From the NCBI RefSeq assembly GCF_004912165.1, contig NZ_STGV01000002.1:496001-560000 (forward strand): 64,000 nt of DNA. The letters run 5' to 3'. The notes beneath the pieces are model-generated. The model worked only from the letters and a program-made list of their open reading frames with translations. It made no database searches and was not told where the DNA came from. This DNA is from Peteryoungia ipomoeae. GTDB lineage: Bacteria > Pseudomonadota > Alphaproteobacteria > Rhizobiales > Rhizobiaceae. Shown in pieces: positions 1 to 9,643 of this stretch (within the stretch, counting starts at the first letter, position 1; every line of letters begins with the position of its first letter). A program made the translations under genes and the position numbers.

Positions 1-1449
1 GAGGCCGCGCAGCAAAGCGTGCTGCGGATCAACAATTTCGGACCCGGCGCAAGACGGACCGTAAAACTTGGATTGAACAAGGCGCTGGTGGTCGATCTTC
101 CGAAGGATGCGCATGACATCCTCGTGGCAGATCCAGTGATGGCGGATGCAGTGACCCGCTCGTCACGCCGCATCTATCTCTTCGGAAAGATGGTGGGCCA
201 GACCAATATCTTCATCTTTGGCGCCAACGGTGAGGAGATCGTCAGTCTCGACATTGAAATCGAACGGGATATCGCCGGGCTTGAGACCAATCTCAAGCGC
301 TTCATCCCTGAATCCGACATCAAGGTAGAGATCGTATCCGACAACATCGTGCTGACCGGCACCGTGCGTACACCTCAGGATGCGGCCCGTGCTGCCAGCC
401 TTGCCGAAGCATTTTTGAAAGGCGGTGAAGCGACCACCCGAAATACTACCGCGACAAGCGAGAGCAGCGGTGATGGGGCGGTTGCGATTTATGCCGAACA
501 ACGCCAAACATCGCAAATCGTCAACCTTTTGACCATCGAAGGCGAAGACCAGGTGACCTTGAAGGTGACCGTGGCTGAAGTCAGCCGTCAGGTTCTCAAG
601 CAGCTTGGTTTTTCCGGCAGTGTCTCGGATGGCTCGACGGGCATCAGCTACGCGAACCCTTCAAACCTTGGCAACGCCATCGATCCGACCGGAACGGCGA
701 CCATTAGCGCAGGCCTGGGTGGCGTCGGGGTTAACGCTTACATCAACGCCATGGAACAGGCAGGCGTCATGCGGACGCTTGCAGAACCGAGCCTCACCGC
801 CATCTCCGGCGAAGCGGCGAAATTCTATGTCGGTGGCGAATTTCGGCTGGCCGGCCAGCAGGAGGTTACCGAAGAAGGAATCGAGCGCACGATCAACAGC
901 GTTGATTACGGGATCGAACTCAACTTCCGTCCGGTCGTGCTCGCTCCTGGCCGCATCAGCCTGAAGATCGAAACCAATGTTTCCGAGCCGACCTGGGAAG
1001 GGTCGCAGGTTACCGGCAACACCTTCCTCGGAACACGGACGACGAATTACAGCCTGCCCGGTTCGACCTTCCTCTCGATCCGCAAACGTGAGGCTTCCAC
1101 AACTGTAGAACTGCCATCGGGTGGTTCGATCGTGATCGCGGGTCTTGTCCAGGACAATATCCGCCAGGCCATGTCGGGCCTTCCAGGTCTCTCCAAGGTA
1201 CCCGTGCTCGGCACATTGTTCCGCAGCAAGGACTTCCAGCGCAATGAAACCGAACTTGTGATCATTGCCACCCCCTACCTCGTTCGGCCAGTGGCACGCG
1301 ATGCTTTGTCCCGCCCGGATGACAATTTCAGCCCGGAAAACGATGGCGCCACTTTCTTCCTCAACAAGGTGAACAAGGTCTACGGCCGCCGCGAAGCTGA
1401 AGCTCCGGTGGGCCAATACCACGGCGCCGTCGGCTTCATCTACAAGTGA
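1..1449 (+). CDS. cpaC: Tad/Cpa pilus outer-membrane secretin CpaC (5' truncated)
   Basis: Forms the outer-membrane channel of the Tad (Flp) pilus machine. The frame is open from base 1, so the real start, signal peptide and first residues lie upstream; 482 residues are visible. The N-terminal part has the pilus-assembly domain around the LPKDAHDILVADP stretch. The C-terminal half is a type II/III secretin core, with GLPGLSKVPVLGTLFRSKDF followed by the ETELVIIATPYLVRP segment typical of the family. The GTG at 19 is in frame but internal, so it is not the start. It leads a tightly packed cluster with cpaD, cpaE, cpaF, tadB and tadC. Confidence 0.93.
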   Translation, partial: EAAQQSVLRINNFGPGARRTVKLGLNKALVVDLPKDAHDILVADPVMADAVTRSSRRIYLFGKMVGQTNIFIFGANGEEIVSLDIEIERDIAGLETNLKRFIPESDIKVEIVSDNIVLTGTVRTPQDAARAASLAEAFLKGGEATTRNTTATSESSGDGAVAIYAEQRQTSQIVNLLTIEGEDQVTLKVTVAEVSRQVLKQLGFSGSVSDGSTGISYANPSNLGNAIDPTGTATISAGLGGVGVNAYINAMEQAGVMRTLAEPSLTAISGEAAKFYVGGEFRLAGQQEVTEEGIERTINSVDYGIELNFRPVVLAPGRISLKIETNVSEPTWEGSQVTGNTFLGTRTTNYSLPGSTFLSIRKREASTTVELPSGGSIVIAGLVQDNIRQAMSGLPGLSKVPVLGTLFRSKDFQRNETELVIIATPYLVRPVARDALSRPDDNFSPENDGATFFLNKVNKVYGRREAEAPVGQYHGAVGFIYK

Positions 1450-1462
1450 TCGGGGATCGGCA

Positions 1463-2188
1463 ATGACGTTTCAGACCAGACATATCAAGACAGAAAGCCA
1501 ACCGACCATGGCATCCGCACGTCGCCCTCTCAATGCCCTGCTCCTTGGCGCACTTGCCCTTGGCGCGCCGCTGATCGTTACCGGTTGCGGCAATCTCAAC
1601 AAGGACAAGATGTCGACCTCGGCAGTCTCGGATGACTATCGCAGCCGGCATCCGATCATGCTGAGCGAGGTTGAGCATACCCTGGACGTTCCCGTGGCAT
1701 CTGGCGATCGCGCGCTAACGGTCGGAGTGCAGGATTCGATCGCGGGCTTTGCCGCGGACTATCTGGCAGCTTCGAAGGGAACCATTCAGGTCCAGCTGCC
1801 GCATGGTTCGCCAAACTCGGGCGCAGCCAACGCCGTTCGCAAGCAGATCCGCACGGTCCTCACGACACGCGGGGTCGCGCCAAACCAGATTATCGAAACC
1901 TCCTACAACGCGGGGAATACAGGCGCCACAGCACCAGTTCGCCTGAGCTATGTTGCGATCACCGCCATGACAAATCCCTGCGGCGAATGGCCTGAAGACC
2001 TCCAGGACAACACCTACAGCAACCGCAACTACCACAATTTCGGCTGCGCAACCCAGAGCAACCTTGCAGCGCAAATTGCCAACCCGATGGACCTCGTGAC
2101 GCCACGCGCGGCAGCGCCGATCGATGCGGCTCGCCGTTCCACCGTCATCGGACTGTACCGCAAGGGCAGCGACACGGCGACAGATTGA
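1463..2188 (+). CDS. cpaD: Tad/Cpa pilus lipoprotein CpaD
   Basis: Pilus-biogenesis lipoprotein thought to assist the CpaC secretin in the outer membrane. A hydrophobic signal (LLLGALALGAPLIVTGC) ends in a lipobox, with the lipidated cysteine at residue 42 from this start. The start at 1463 has GGGGA about 6 nt upstream. An in-frame ATG at 1508 would give a more ordinary signal length (Cys27), so the start is not settled. The conserved CpaD region (NPCGEWPEDL, NFGCATQSNLAAQIANPMDL) is present. It begins 13 nt after cpaC and is followed 31 nt later by cpaE. Confidence 0.9.
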   Translation: MTFQTRHIKTESQPTMASARRPLNALLLGALALGAPLIVTGCGNLNKDKMSTSAVSDDYRSRHPIMLSEVEHTLDVPVASGDRALTVGVQDSIAGFAADYLAASKGTIQVQLPHGSPNSGAANAVRKQIRTVLTTRGVAPNQIIETSYNAGNTGATAPVRLSYVAITAMTNPCGEWPEDLQDNTYSNRNYHNFGCATQSNLAAQIANPMDLVTPRAAAPIDAARRSTVIGLYRKGSDTATD

Positions 2189-2219
2189 TGCATGCCTTGC
2201 CGGGGACAGGAGTAAGATC

Positions 2220-3509
2220 ATGAGTGCGATCGATTACGAATTTGACACAGGGTCTAGGTCGAACCGAGACCAGCATGACGGCGCCCATACGGGTGATGTC
2301 GAGGCCTTGCGTCCGCTGCCGCGAATCTCGGTGCATGCGTTTTGCATCAGCGATGGTTTCCACCGGATCATGGACCAATGCGCCGTCGACCGGCGCATGG
2401 GCCGGGTAAGCCTCAAGATTACCCATGGCAATATCGCCGCCGCCGCCAGCATGTTCAGCTCAACGCCAACGCCCAACCTGGTGATCATCGAAACTGATGC
2501 AGGCCCCCGGGAGCTCCTTAACGAACTCGCGCCGCTGGCGGAGGTTTGCGATCCGAGCACACGGGTGATTATCGTTGGCCGCTATAATGACATTGCACTC
2601 TATCGCGAGCTGATGCGCAACGGCATATCCGAATACATCGTGGCGCCGTTTACGATGGCCGATGTCATGGCGGCAATTGCCTCCATTTTCGTCGATCCGG
2701 ATTCAGAGCCGCTTGGCCGGACGATTGCCTTTATCGGGGCCAAGGGTGGCGTGGGTTCTTCCACGATCGCGCATAACTGCGCATTTGGCATTTCCTCTCT
2801 GTTTTCGACTGAAACAGTGCTGGCCGATCTCGATCTGCCGTTCGGAACCGCGAATATCGACTTTGACCAGGATCCGGCCCAGGGCATCGCCGAAGCGGTT
2901 TTCACGCCAGAGCGTCTGGACGAAGTCTTCCTCGATCGGCTCTTGACGACATGCGGTCAGAACCTTTCGCTGCTTGCCGCTCCGTCGATGCTCGATCGGG
3001 GCTATGACTACGAGCGCGGTGCGTTCCAGCCGATCATGGATCTGCTGCAACGAACGGCTCCGGTCACTGTGCTTGATCTTCCTCACACCTGGGCTGACTG
3101 GACGCGTGCCGTTCTCGCGGATGTCGACGAAATCGTCATCACCTGCGCTCCGGATCTCGCCAATCTGCGCAACATGAAAAACATGCTGGACGCGCTGAAG
3201 AAGATGCGGCCCAACGACAAGGCTCCGCATCTGATCCTCAACCAGGTCGGCATGCCGAAACGGCCCGAGATTGCGCCCAATGATTTCTTCGAGCCGCTGG
3301 AAATGCAGCCGGTCGCAATCATTCCATTCGACGCACAGCTGTTCGGGACAGCCTCCAATAGCGGCCGCATGATTTCGGAAATGGATGCGAAATCACCGAC
3401 CGCCGAGACCTTTTCGCAGATTGCGCATCTGGTGACGGGGCGCGCGACCATCAAGAAGCCGAAGAAGGCGGGCCTAGGCTCTCTGATCGAAAAGCTTCGC
3501 AAGAAATAA
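2220..3509 (+). CDS. cpaE: Tad/Cpa pilus assembly ATPase CpaE
   Basis: MinD/ParA-like protein that helps localise the Tad pilus machine. An atypical receiver-like domain covers about residues 35-150. It is followed by a P-loop ATPase with a deviant Walker A (GAKGGVGSSTIAHN, around residues 172-185), in which the catalytic Thr of ParA proteins is replaced by Ser. The start at 2220 is chosen because GGGGACAGGAG lies just upstream; a longer frame from 2124 overlaps cpaD and has no ribosome site. 429 residues. Confidence 0.92.
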   Translation: MSAIDYEFDTGSRSNRDQHDGAHTGDVEALRPLPRISVHAFCISDGFHRIMDQCAVDRRMGRVSLKITHGNIAAAASMFSSTPTPNLVIIETDAGPRELLNELAPLAEVCDPSTRVIIVGRYNDIALYRELMRNGISEYIVAPFTMADVMAAIASIFVDPDSEPLGRTIAFIGAKGGVGSSTIAHNCAFGISSLFSTETVLADLDLPFGTANIDFDQDPAQGIAEAVFTPERLDEVFLDRLLTTCGQNLSLLAAPSMLDRGYDYERGAFQPIMDLLQRTAPVTVLDLPHTWADWTRAVLADVDEIVITCAPDLANLRNMKNMLDALKKMRPNDKAPHLILNQVGMPKRPEIAPNDFFEPLEMQPVAIIPFDAQLFGTASNSGRMISEMDAKSPTAETFSQIAHLVTGRATIKKPKKAGLGSLIEKLRKK

Positions 3510-3534
3510 CAGTTGGTAGAAACGGGTAAAGCTC

Positions 3535-5025
3535 ATGTTTGGCAAACGCGGAAACGAGGGTTTCGGCAAAGGCGGATCAGGCGTCGGCACGATGCCGCCG
3601 CAGGCTGCGCCCGCAGCACCCGCACCTCGCCCCAGCAGCAGTGCGCCGCTTGAACCCGGCAGCCCGGAGGCAAGCGCACGCCAGCAGGTTGCATCTCCGC
3701 CAATGCAGACGCCGCAGCGCAAAAAGCCGCAGCGCACGGACGAATATTACGACACCAAGAGCCAGGTCTTTTCCGCGCTGATCGACACGATCGATCTTTC
3801 GCAGCTCGCGAAACTGGACGGTGAGAGCGCACGCGAAGAAATCCGTGATATCGTCAACGACATTATCACGATCAAGAACTTCGCGATGTCGATCTCCGAG
3901 CAGGAAGAGCTGCTCGAAGATATCTGCAACGACGTTCTCGGTTACGGTCCGCTGGAGCCGTTGCTTGCCCGCGACGACATCGCCGACATCATGGTCAACG
4001 GCGCTGGTCAGACCTTTATCGAAGTCTCCGGCAAGACGATCGAATCGGAAATCCGCTTTCGCGACAACGCCCAGCTTCTTTCGATCTGCCAGCGCATCGT
4101 CAGCCAGGTCGGCCGACGAGTCGATGAATCCTCCCCGATCTGCGACGCACGCTTGCCCGACGGTTCGCGTGTCAACGTCATTGCGCCTCCCCTTGCCATC
4201 GATGGACCGGCACTCACGATCCGTAAGTTCAAGAAGGACAAGCTCAAACTTGACCAGTTGGTGAAGTTCGGTGCGATCACGCCGGAAGGCGCCGAGGTTC
4301 TTCAGATCATCGGACGCGTCCGATGCAACGTCGTCATTTCTGGCGGTACAGGTTCCGGTAAGACAACGCTGCTCAACTGCCTAACCGGCTATATCGATGC
4401 AGACGAACGCGTCATCACCTGCGAAGACACGGCCGAACTGCAGCTGCAGCAGCCGCATGTGGTTCGCCTCGAAACCCGCCCTCCCAACATTGAAGGCGAA
4501 GGCGAGATCACCATGCGTGACCTCGTCAAGAACTGCCTTCGTATGCGTCCTGAACGCATCATCGTCGGTGAAGTGCGCGGACCGGAGGTCTTCGACCTCT
4601 TGCAGGCGATGAACACGGGCCACGACGGCTCGATGGGCACGATCCACGCCAACACACCGCGCGAATGCCTGAACCGTATGGAATCGATGATTGCCATGGG
4701 CGGCTTCTCGCTGCCGGCCAAAACGGTGCGCGAAATCATCTCGGGTTCGATCGACGTCATTATTCAGGCCGCACGCCTGCGCGACGGTTCGCGTCGCATC
4801 ACTCACATCACCGAGGTGCTCGGCATGGAGGGTGACGTGATCATCACCCAAGACCTTGTCCGCTACGAAATGGAAGGCGAAGACGCGAGCGGCCGTATTA
4901 TCGGACGCCATGTGTCGACCGGGATCGGCAAACCGCATTTCTGGGATCGCGCGCGCTACTACAACGAGGAACGCCGCCTCGCCGCGGCCCTCGATTCAAT
5001 GGAACAGAAGTCCAAGGGAGTTTGA
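3535..5025 (+). CDS. cpaF: Tad pilus secretion ATPase CpaF/TadA
   Basis: Cytoplasmic hexameric ATPase that powers Tad pilus extension and retraction. 496 residues. A Pro/Ala-rich N-terminal tail (about 60 residues) precedes the type II/IV secretion ATPase core. Walker A is GGTGSGKTT near residues 270-278, Walker B lies in ERIIVGEVRGPE, and the His box is in NTGHDGSMGTIHAN. It sits 25 nt after cpaE and directly before tadB, as in other tad loci. Confidence 0.95.
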   Translation: MFGKRGNEGFGKGGSGVGTMPPQAAPAAPAPRPSSSAPLEPGSPEASARQQVASPPMQTPQRKKPQRTDEYYDTKSQVFSALIDTIDLSQLAKLDGESAREEIRDIVNDIITIKNFAMSISEQEELLEDICNDVLGYGPLEPLLARDDIADIMVNGAGQTFIEVSGKTIESEIRFRDNAQLLSICQRIVSQVGRRVDESSPICDARLPDGSRVNVIAPPLAIDGPALTIRKFKKDKLKLDQLVKFGAITPEGAEVLQIIGRVRCNVVISGGTGSGKTTLLNCLTGYIDADERVITCEDTAELQLQQPHVVRLETRPPNIEGEGEITMRDLVKNCLRMRPERIIVGEVRGPEVFDLLQAMNTGHDGSMGTIHANTPRECLNRMESMIAMGGFSLPAKTVREIISGSIDVIIQAARLRDGSRRITHITEVLGMEGDVIITQDLVRYEMEGEDASGRIIGRHVSTGIGKPHFWDRARYYNEERRLAAALDSMEQKSKGV

Positions 5026-5029
5026 CGTC

Positions 5030-6043
5030 ATGTTCGGCTTCGATCCCACCGTTATCGCGATCGTTGCGCTTGTTGCGGTATCCACGGGCGCCATCGCCTA
5101 TGGCCTGCTGTTTTCCCGTATCGAAACCGAGAAAAAAACCAACAGCCGCATCAACAAGGTCCGGGCCGCGGAAACTGACCGAGCCAACATGAAGGCGGCG
5201 CGCGACCGCGTGCAGGAGATATCCAAACGACGCAAATCGGTACAGGACTCCCTGAAAGAACTGGAAAAGAAGCAGGCTGAGCGTACGAAAAAGCAAAACG
5301 AACTCAGCCTTAAAGCCCGGCTGGGTCAGGCGAACCTGTCAATCACCCCAGTGCAATTCTATCTCTTCAGCGGCGCCTTCGGGCTCTTTGCCCTGCTCTT
5401 CAGTTTTCTCGCGGGCTTTCAGCCCCTGGTGCTGCTCGGGATCTTCGTGATCGCGACACTGGGATTGCCCCGCTGGATACTGGGCTTCCTGGTCAAGCGC
5501 CGTCAAAAGCAGTTTCTAGAGGAGTTTCCCAACGCGCTTGATGTCATGGTGCGGTCAATCCGATCGGGCCTGCCCCTCAACGATGCGATCCGCATGATCG
5601 CGTCAGATGGTCAGGAGCCGGTCAAGAGCGAGTTCCGCCGCGTGGTTGAATCACAGCAATTGGGGCTTGGTGTGCCGGATGCGGTGGCTCGCATGCACCA
5701 GTCCATGCCGCTGAATGAGGTGAGTTTCTTTTCCATCGTCATTGCCATTCAAGGGCAGGCAGGTGGCAACCTCTCTGAGGCGCTTGGCAATCTGTCGCGC
5801 GTTCTGCGCGACCGCAAAAAGATGAAGGCGAAGGTGCAGGCACTCTCGATGGAGGCGAAAGCCTCGGCTGCCATTATCGGCGCCCTCCCCTTCATCGTGA
5901 CCCTGCTCGTGTATCTAACCTCTCCGGACTACATCATGGTCCTGTTTACCGATGCCCGTGGTCATATGATCCTTGGCGTATCAGGGGTCTGGATGAGTAT
6001 CGGCCTGCTCGTCATGCGCAACATGATCAACTTCGACATCTGA
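5030..6043 (+). CDS. tadB: Tad pilus inner-membrane platform protein TadB
   Basis: Inner-membrane protein that couples the CpaF ATPase to pilin assembly. An N-terminal membrane segment (IVALVAVSTGAIAYGLLF) is followed by a charged, probably coiled-coil stretch (about residues 30-100), a membrane pair, a type II secretion F domain (EFPNALDVMVRSIRSGLPL) and C-terminal membrane helices. The ATG at 5030 lies 4 nt after the cpaF stop, with AAGGGAG upstream. A longer frame starting at 4856 overlaps cpaF and is not used. Confidence 0.92.
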   Translation: MFGFDPTVIAIVALVAVSTGAIAYGLLFSRIETEKKTNSRINKVRAAETDRANMKAARDRVQEISKRRKSVQDSLKELEKKQAERTKKQNELSLKARLGQANLSITPVQFYLFSGAFGLFALLFSFLAGFQPLVLLGIFVIATLGLPRWILGFLVKRRQKQFLEEFPNALDVMVRSIRSGLPLNDAIRMIASDGQEPVKSEFRRVVESQQLGLGVPDAVARMHQSMPLNEVSFFSIVIAIQGQAGGNLSEALGNLSRVLRDRKKMKAKVQALSMEAKASAAIIGALPFIVTLLVYLTSPDYIMVLFTDARGHMILGVSGVWMSIGLLVMRNMINFDI

Positions 6044-6052
6044 GGACGGACC

Positions 6053-7039
6053 ATGGGCGACCAGTGGGCAACACAATATACCGACCCGGCGCTGATCATA
6101 GCCGTTCTGGTCTCTCTGGCTGTCTTTGCCACGCTCTACACGCTCGTCGTGCCCTATTTCGAACGGGGCGATCTCAACAAGCGAATGCGAGCAGTCTCGA
6201 CCGAACGGGATATCATCCGCTCGCGGGAACGCGCCAAGATGAACGCCGAATCCGCCCAGGGGCGCGCTTCACTGCGCGCCACGGACAACCAGTCCGTCAA
6301 GAACATTGTCGAGCGCTTCAACCTGCGCAAGGCACTGGTCGATGACAAGACGGTCGACAAACTGAAGTCGGCTGGCCTGCGCTCTCAAAATGCACTGAAC
6401 ACCTACCTCGCCGCGCGCTTTCTTCTGCCCTTCGCCACCCTGACGCTGACCGGCATATGGGTTTTTGTCATGGGCGGGCTTGCCGAGAAAGGCATGCCGA
6501 TCCGCATCCTCGCGGTTATCGTTGGCGGTTACATCGGGTTCTATCTGCCGAATATCTACGTCTCGAACAAGGTGACCAAACGGCAGCAATCGATCAAGCG
6601 GGCCTGGCCGGATGCTCTCGATCTGATGCTGATATGCGTTGAGTCGGGCATTTCGCTCGAGGCTGCCATGCGGCGCGTGGCTGACGAAATCGCGGAACAA
6701 TCCGCAGAGCTCGCGGAAGAAATGGTGCTGACCACTGCCGAGCTGTCCTTTCTTCCCGATCGCCGCCAGGCGCTTGAAAACCTCGGCATCCGTACACAGC
6801 TCGACGGCGTCAAGAACGTGGTTCAGGCGCTGATACAGGCTGATCGTTACGGCACTCCCATTGCGCAAGCGCTGCGCGTTCTCGCCCAGGAGGGGCGCGA
6901 TGAGCGCATGAACGAAGCGGAAAAGAAGGCAGCCGCCTTGCCACCAAAACTGACCGTACCAATGATCCTGTTTTTCCTGCCGGTTCTGGTTGCCGTCATT
7001 CTGGGCCCAGCCGGCATTCAGGTCTCAGACCGGTTCTAG
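6053..7039 (+). CDS. tadC: Tad pilus inner-membrane platform protein TadC
   Basis: Second type II secretion F-domain protein of the Tad platform, partner of TadB. 328 residues, with an N-terminal membrane helix, a central membrane pair (FLLPFATLTLTGIWVFVMGG and VGGYIGFYLPNIYV), the F-domain signature WPDALDLMLICVESGISLE, and a C-terminal hairpin ending in GIQVSDRF. It starts 9 nt after tadB and is the last gene of the cluster. No tadD follows; the next genes are on the other strand, which matches the ctp layout I remember from Agrobacterium. Confidence 0.93.
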   Translation: MGDQWATQYTDPALIIAVLVSLAVFATLYTLVVPYFERGDLNKRMRAVSTERDIIRSRERAKMNAESAQGRASLRATDNQSVKNIVERFNLRKALVDDKTVDKLKSAGLRSQNALNTYLAARFLLPFATLTLTGIWVFVMGGLAEKGMPIRILAVIVGGYIGFYLPNIYVSNKVTKRQQSIKRAWPDALDLMLICVESGISLEAAMRRVADEIAEQSAELAEEMVLTTAELSFLPDRRQALENLGIRTQLDGVKNVVQALIQADRYGTPIAQALRVLAQEGRDERMNEAEKKAAALPPKLTVPMILFFLPVLVAVILGPAGIQVSDRF

Positions 7040-7066
7040 GCGACAAGGCCTTGGAGCCGAGGATGA

Positions 7067-7228
7067 TCAGTGCAGCGTGCCCTGCTCGTCACGCAGGAGT
7101 TCCAGCGCATCCTGCAAAGCTTCGACCAGAATGTCGGTCAATTCATCGGACTTGTTCTCAAGGATCATGAGCTGCAAAGCCATGTCCTGTTGCTCAAAAT
7201 AGTGGTCCGGTCCTTCGGTCATCATCAT
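7067..7228 (-). CDS. Small acidic protein, unknown function
   Basis: A 53-residue reading frame on the minus strand, convergent with tadC. The sequence begins MMMTEGPDHYFEQQD and continues as a predicted amphipathic acidic helix (ENKSDELTDILVEALQDALELL). A good ribosome site (AAGGGG) lies just upstream; with this spacing the third ATG (7222) may be the actual start. Codon third positions are GC-rich like the neighbouring genes. I do not recognise a family. Hydrophobic spacing suggests a small protein that binds a partner or self-associates. Confidence 0.65.
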   Translation of the reverse strand: MMMTEGPDHYFEQQDMALQLMILENKSDELTDILVEALQDALELLRDEQGTLH

Positions 7229-7301
7229 GTCCCCTTACCCACCGAATCATTTCGGGTAAGGTCGAGCATCTGACAGCAGGCTTGTGCAAGGCTTTCTGGG
7301 T

Positions 7302-7763
7302 TCAACCCGTGACCTGAGGCTTCCCTTCGACCACAGTTCGAAAGGTGGAAAAGAATTCGGCGGCGAGCTTTTTGGATGTGGATTCAATCAGCCGGCTGCC
7401 AAGCTGGGCAATCTTGCCGCCAACTTCGGCCTTGACTTCATAGGTGAGGAGCGTCGCATCGGGACCGTCTTCGACAAGCGCGACGTCCGCCCCGCCCTTC
7501 GCAAATCCGGCCAGTCCTCCCTTGCCCTCTCCGGCGATGGTGTAGGAATGGGGAGGATTGAGGTTCTGAAGCTCGACGGCACCGTCAAATTTCGCTTTTA
7601 TCGGCCCAATCTTCAGCACCACCCGCGCGCTCATGCTGGTCTCTCCAGTTTTCTCAAGCGCCTCGCATCCAGGTATTGCCTGCCGAAGGACTTCCACATC
7701 GTTTAACGCTCGCCACACGGTCTCGATTGGCGCCTCGATGCGTTCACTGCCCTGCATGTCCAT
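7302..7763 (-). CDS. CoxG-like SRPBCC-fold protein
   Basis: A 153-residue protein of the carbon monoxide dehydrogenase subunit G (CoxG) family, a START/SRPBCC-like fold. Recognisable stretches are GSERIEAPIETVWRALNDVE, LRQAIPGCEALEK, KIGPIKAKFDGAVELQNLNP and the C-terminal LIESTSKKLAAEFFSTFR. CoxG proteins are associated with maturation or membrane attachment of molybdenum hydroxylases, but no such enzyme is encoded nearby, so the partner is unknown. Start 7763 is chosen because GGAGG lies 8 nt upstream; a TTG at 7781 would place that site inside the gene. Confidence 0.85.
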   Translation of the reverse strand: MDMQGSERIEAPIETVWRALNDVEVLRQAIPGCEALEKTGETSMSARVVLKIGPIKAKFDGAVELQNLNPPHSYTIAGEGKGGLAGFAKGGADVALVEDGPDATLLTYEVKAEVGGKIAQLGSRLIESTSKKLAAEFFSTFRTVVEGKPQVTG

Positions 7764-7860
7764 GAGTTTTTCCTCCGTCAAACGGCTCCCTTCCGTTCAT
7801 TTAGAGGAAGTGCATGCTTGGCAGCGATATGCAAGCGCTGGAGCGCGCGGATGGTCAGGA

Positions 7861-9165
7861 TCAAACGAGGACAGCCTGCTCAACCCGGTCCTCAGTGCCG
7901 AAGAAACGCAGATATCGCTCGACTTCACTCGGCTCGCCCGTCGCCTTTCGCGGATTGTCAGACAGCTTGACTGCCGGACGGCCATTGGCCTCCGACACCT
8001 TACAAACAATCGAGATGGGCTTCAGTCCGGCAATCTCGCTCGGCGCACAGCCGGCAAAGTCATTGGTAAGGTTGGTGCCCCAGCCAAAACTCATCCTGAC
8101 CCGGCCAGCAAAATGCCTGTAGGTATCGATGATGGCATCGACATCGAGACCATCAGAGAAGATCAAAAGCTTCTTGCGCGGATCGCGCCCCATCTTCTGC
8201 CACCACTCGATGATTTTCTCCCCGCCCTCGATCGGCGGCGCACTGTCGGGCCGAAAACCTGTCCAGTCGGCAACCCATTCGGGTGCATGCCGCAAAAAAG
8301 AAGCGGTGCCATAGGCGTCGGGCAGCACGATCAGCAGATTGCCACCGTACAACGTGTTCCAATCCTTCAGGACTCGATAGGGTGCAGCCGCCAGCTCCTC
8401 GTCATTGCGGGCCAGCGCCGCGACAACCATGGGCAATTCGTGGGCATTGGTACCGACCGCTTCGAGGTCTGAATCCATAGCCAGCAATACATTGCTGGTG
8501 CCGGTGAAGGCTGGACCGATCCCCTCCTTCAAGGCTTCGACACACCAGCGCTGCCAAAGAAAACTGTGCCGGCGTCGGGTGCCGAAATCCGAAATGCGAA
8601 GGCCCGGCAATTCCCTGAGCCTTTCGACCTTGGACCACATCTTCGCTTTGGCCCGGGCATAGAGAACATCAAGTGTGAAGTATCCAAGCGACTTCATCGC
8701 GGCGCGCGAGCGAAGTTCGTTGATGATGGCAAGCGCGGGGATTTCCCAAAGCGTTGTCTCCATCCACGAACCGTGGAAGGTAAGTTCATATTGTCCATCC
8801 TTGGTCTTCAGCTCGTATTCCGGCAATTGCAGGGTACTGAGCCAAGCCAGAAACTCCGGCTCGAAGATTTGGGACCGACCGTAGAAGCTGTTGCCGGCGA
8901 GCCAGATGAGTTCCTTCTTGGTGAGCCGGAGCGATCGGACATGGTCCAGTTGATCGCGCAATTCCTGCTCGTTAATCTCGTCCGCGAGACGAACGGTCTT
9001 TGTCCTGTTGATCAAAGTGAAGGTGGCATCGACATCTGGATAAAGTTTCCAGATCATCTGCAACATCAAAAGCTTGTAAAAGTCGGTGTCGATCAGACTG
9101 CGAATTATCGGATCGAGTTTCCAGGCGTGGTTGAACACCCGGGTCGCGATGTCAGTCTTCGTCAT
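7861..9165 (-). CDS. pncB: Nicotinate phosphoribosyltransferase
   Basis: Converts nicotinate and PRPP to nicotinate mononucleotide in the NAD salvage (Preiss-Handler) pathway; cytoplasmic. 434 residues, the usual length. Family signatures include [19 protein letters not shown] near the N-terminus, [30 protein letters not shown] and [19 protein letters not shown] with [12 protein letters not shown], which form the PRPP/substrate pocket. The start at 9165 is preceded by GGAGGGAAGG. Confidence 0.95.
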   Translation of the reverse strand: MTKTDIATRVFNHAWKLDPIIRSLIDTDFYKLLMLQMIWKLYPDVDATFTLINRTKTVRLADEINEQELRDQLDHVRSLRLTKKELIWLAGNSFYGRSQIFEPEFLAWLSTLQLPEYELKTKDGQYELTFHGSWMETTLWEIPALAIINELRSRAAMKSLGYFTLDVLYARAKAKMWSKVERLRELPGLRISDFGTRRRHSFLWQRWCVEALKEGIGPAFTGTSNVLLAMDSDLEAVGTNAHELPMVVAALARNDEELAAAPYRVLKDWNTLYGGNLLIVLPDAYGTASFLRHAPEWVADWTGFRPDSAPPIEGGEKIIEWWQKMGRDPRKKLLIFSDGLDVDAIIDTYRHFAGRVRMSFGWGTNLTNDFAGCAPSEIAGLKPISIVCKVSEANGRPAVKLSDNPRKATGEPSEVERYLRFFGTEDRVEQAVLV

Positions 9166-9198
9166 TGCTCAGCCTTCCCTCCGAGGCTGAACCACGGC

Positions 9199-9226
9199 AA
9201 GACGGCCGAAGCGGTTCGGCCGTCTT
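9199..9226 (-). terminator. Hairpin, likely terminator between the small membrane gene and pncB
   Basis: A perfect 12-bp inverted repeat (AAGACGGCCGAA / TTCGGCCGTCTT) with a 4-nt loop. It lies in the 115-nt gap after the minus-strand gene ending at 9281 and before pncB. There is no clear T-run after the stem, so it may act as a processing or weak termination site. Confidence 0.55.
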
Positions 9227-9280
9227 CCTTGGAAGTTATCGACAATCAGTTTGCGCTTGTCCAGCCGTGAAGCCCGCCGC

Positions 9281-9556
9281 TTACGGCGTGGTCGTGGTTG
9301 GCTGAGCGCTATTCTCGGCTGGTGAGGGTGCTGTCTCGGTTTGCGGCTGGTTTGCGGGCTCATCCGGAGCAATGGAATTGCCCCACCATTCCGCCGGAAT
9401 CCAGACCAGCAACGCAAGAATCAAGCCCACCAGCAAAACGATCAGGACAGGTTTGCCACGAAAGCCCTGACGGGCCTCTGTGGCGGGCATCGGCTCAGGG
9501 CTCAGACCGCGTGTGCGTCGATCTGTCGTACCCGGCAGGTCGGTTCGGCTATTCAT
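9281..9556 (-). CDS. Small single-pass membrane protein, unknown function
   Basis: A 91-residue protein with a polar N-terminus (about 33 residues), one strong membrane helix (VLIVLLVGLILALLVWIPA, about residues 37-55) and a Pro/Thr/Glu-rich tail ending in PTTTTP. AAGGGAG lies 9 nt before the ATG. I do not recognise a named family. It lies between the GhrA-type reductase and pncB and is followed by a strong hairpin. Confidence 0.7.
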   Translation of the reverse strand: MNSRTDLPGTTDRRTRGLSPEPMPATEARQGFRGKPVLIVLLVGLILALLVWIPAEWWGNSIAPDEPANQPQTETAPSPAENSAQPTTTTP

Positions 9557-9643
9557 CCAAGTCTCCCTTCATATGTGGGTCAGGCCTCTCACAAGGACTG
9601 TTCCCACGTTTAACGGGAGAAATTGGGCTTTGTTCCGGTTGGG

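Noticed and set aside
7039..7301. Search for tadD or other tad genes after tadC
   Set aside because: No TPR protein is present; the strand switches and the cluster ends at tadC.
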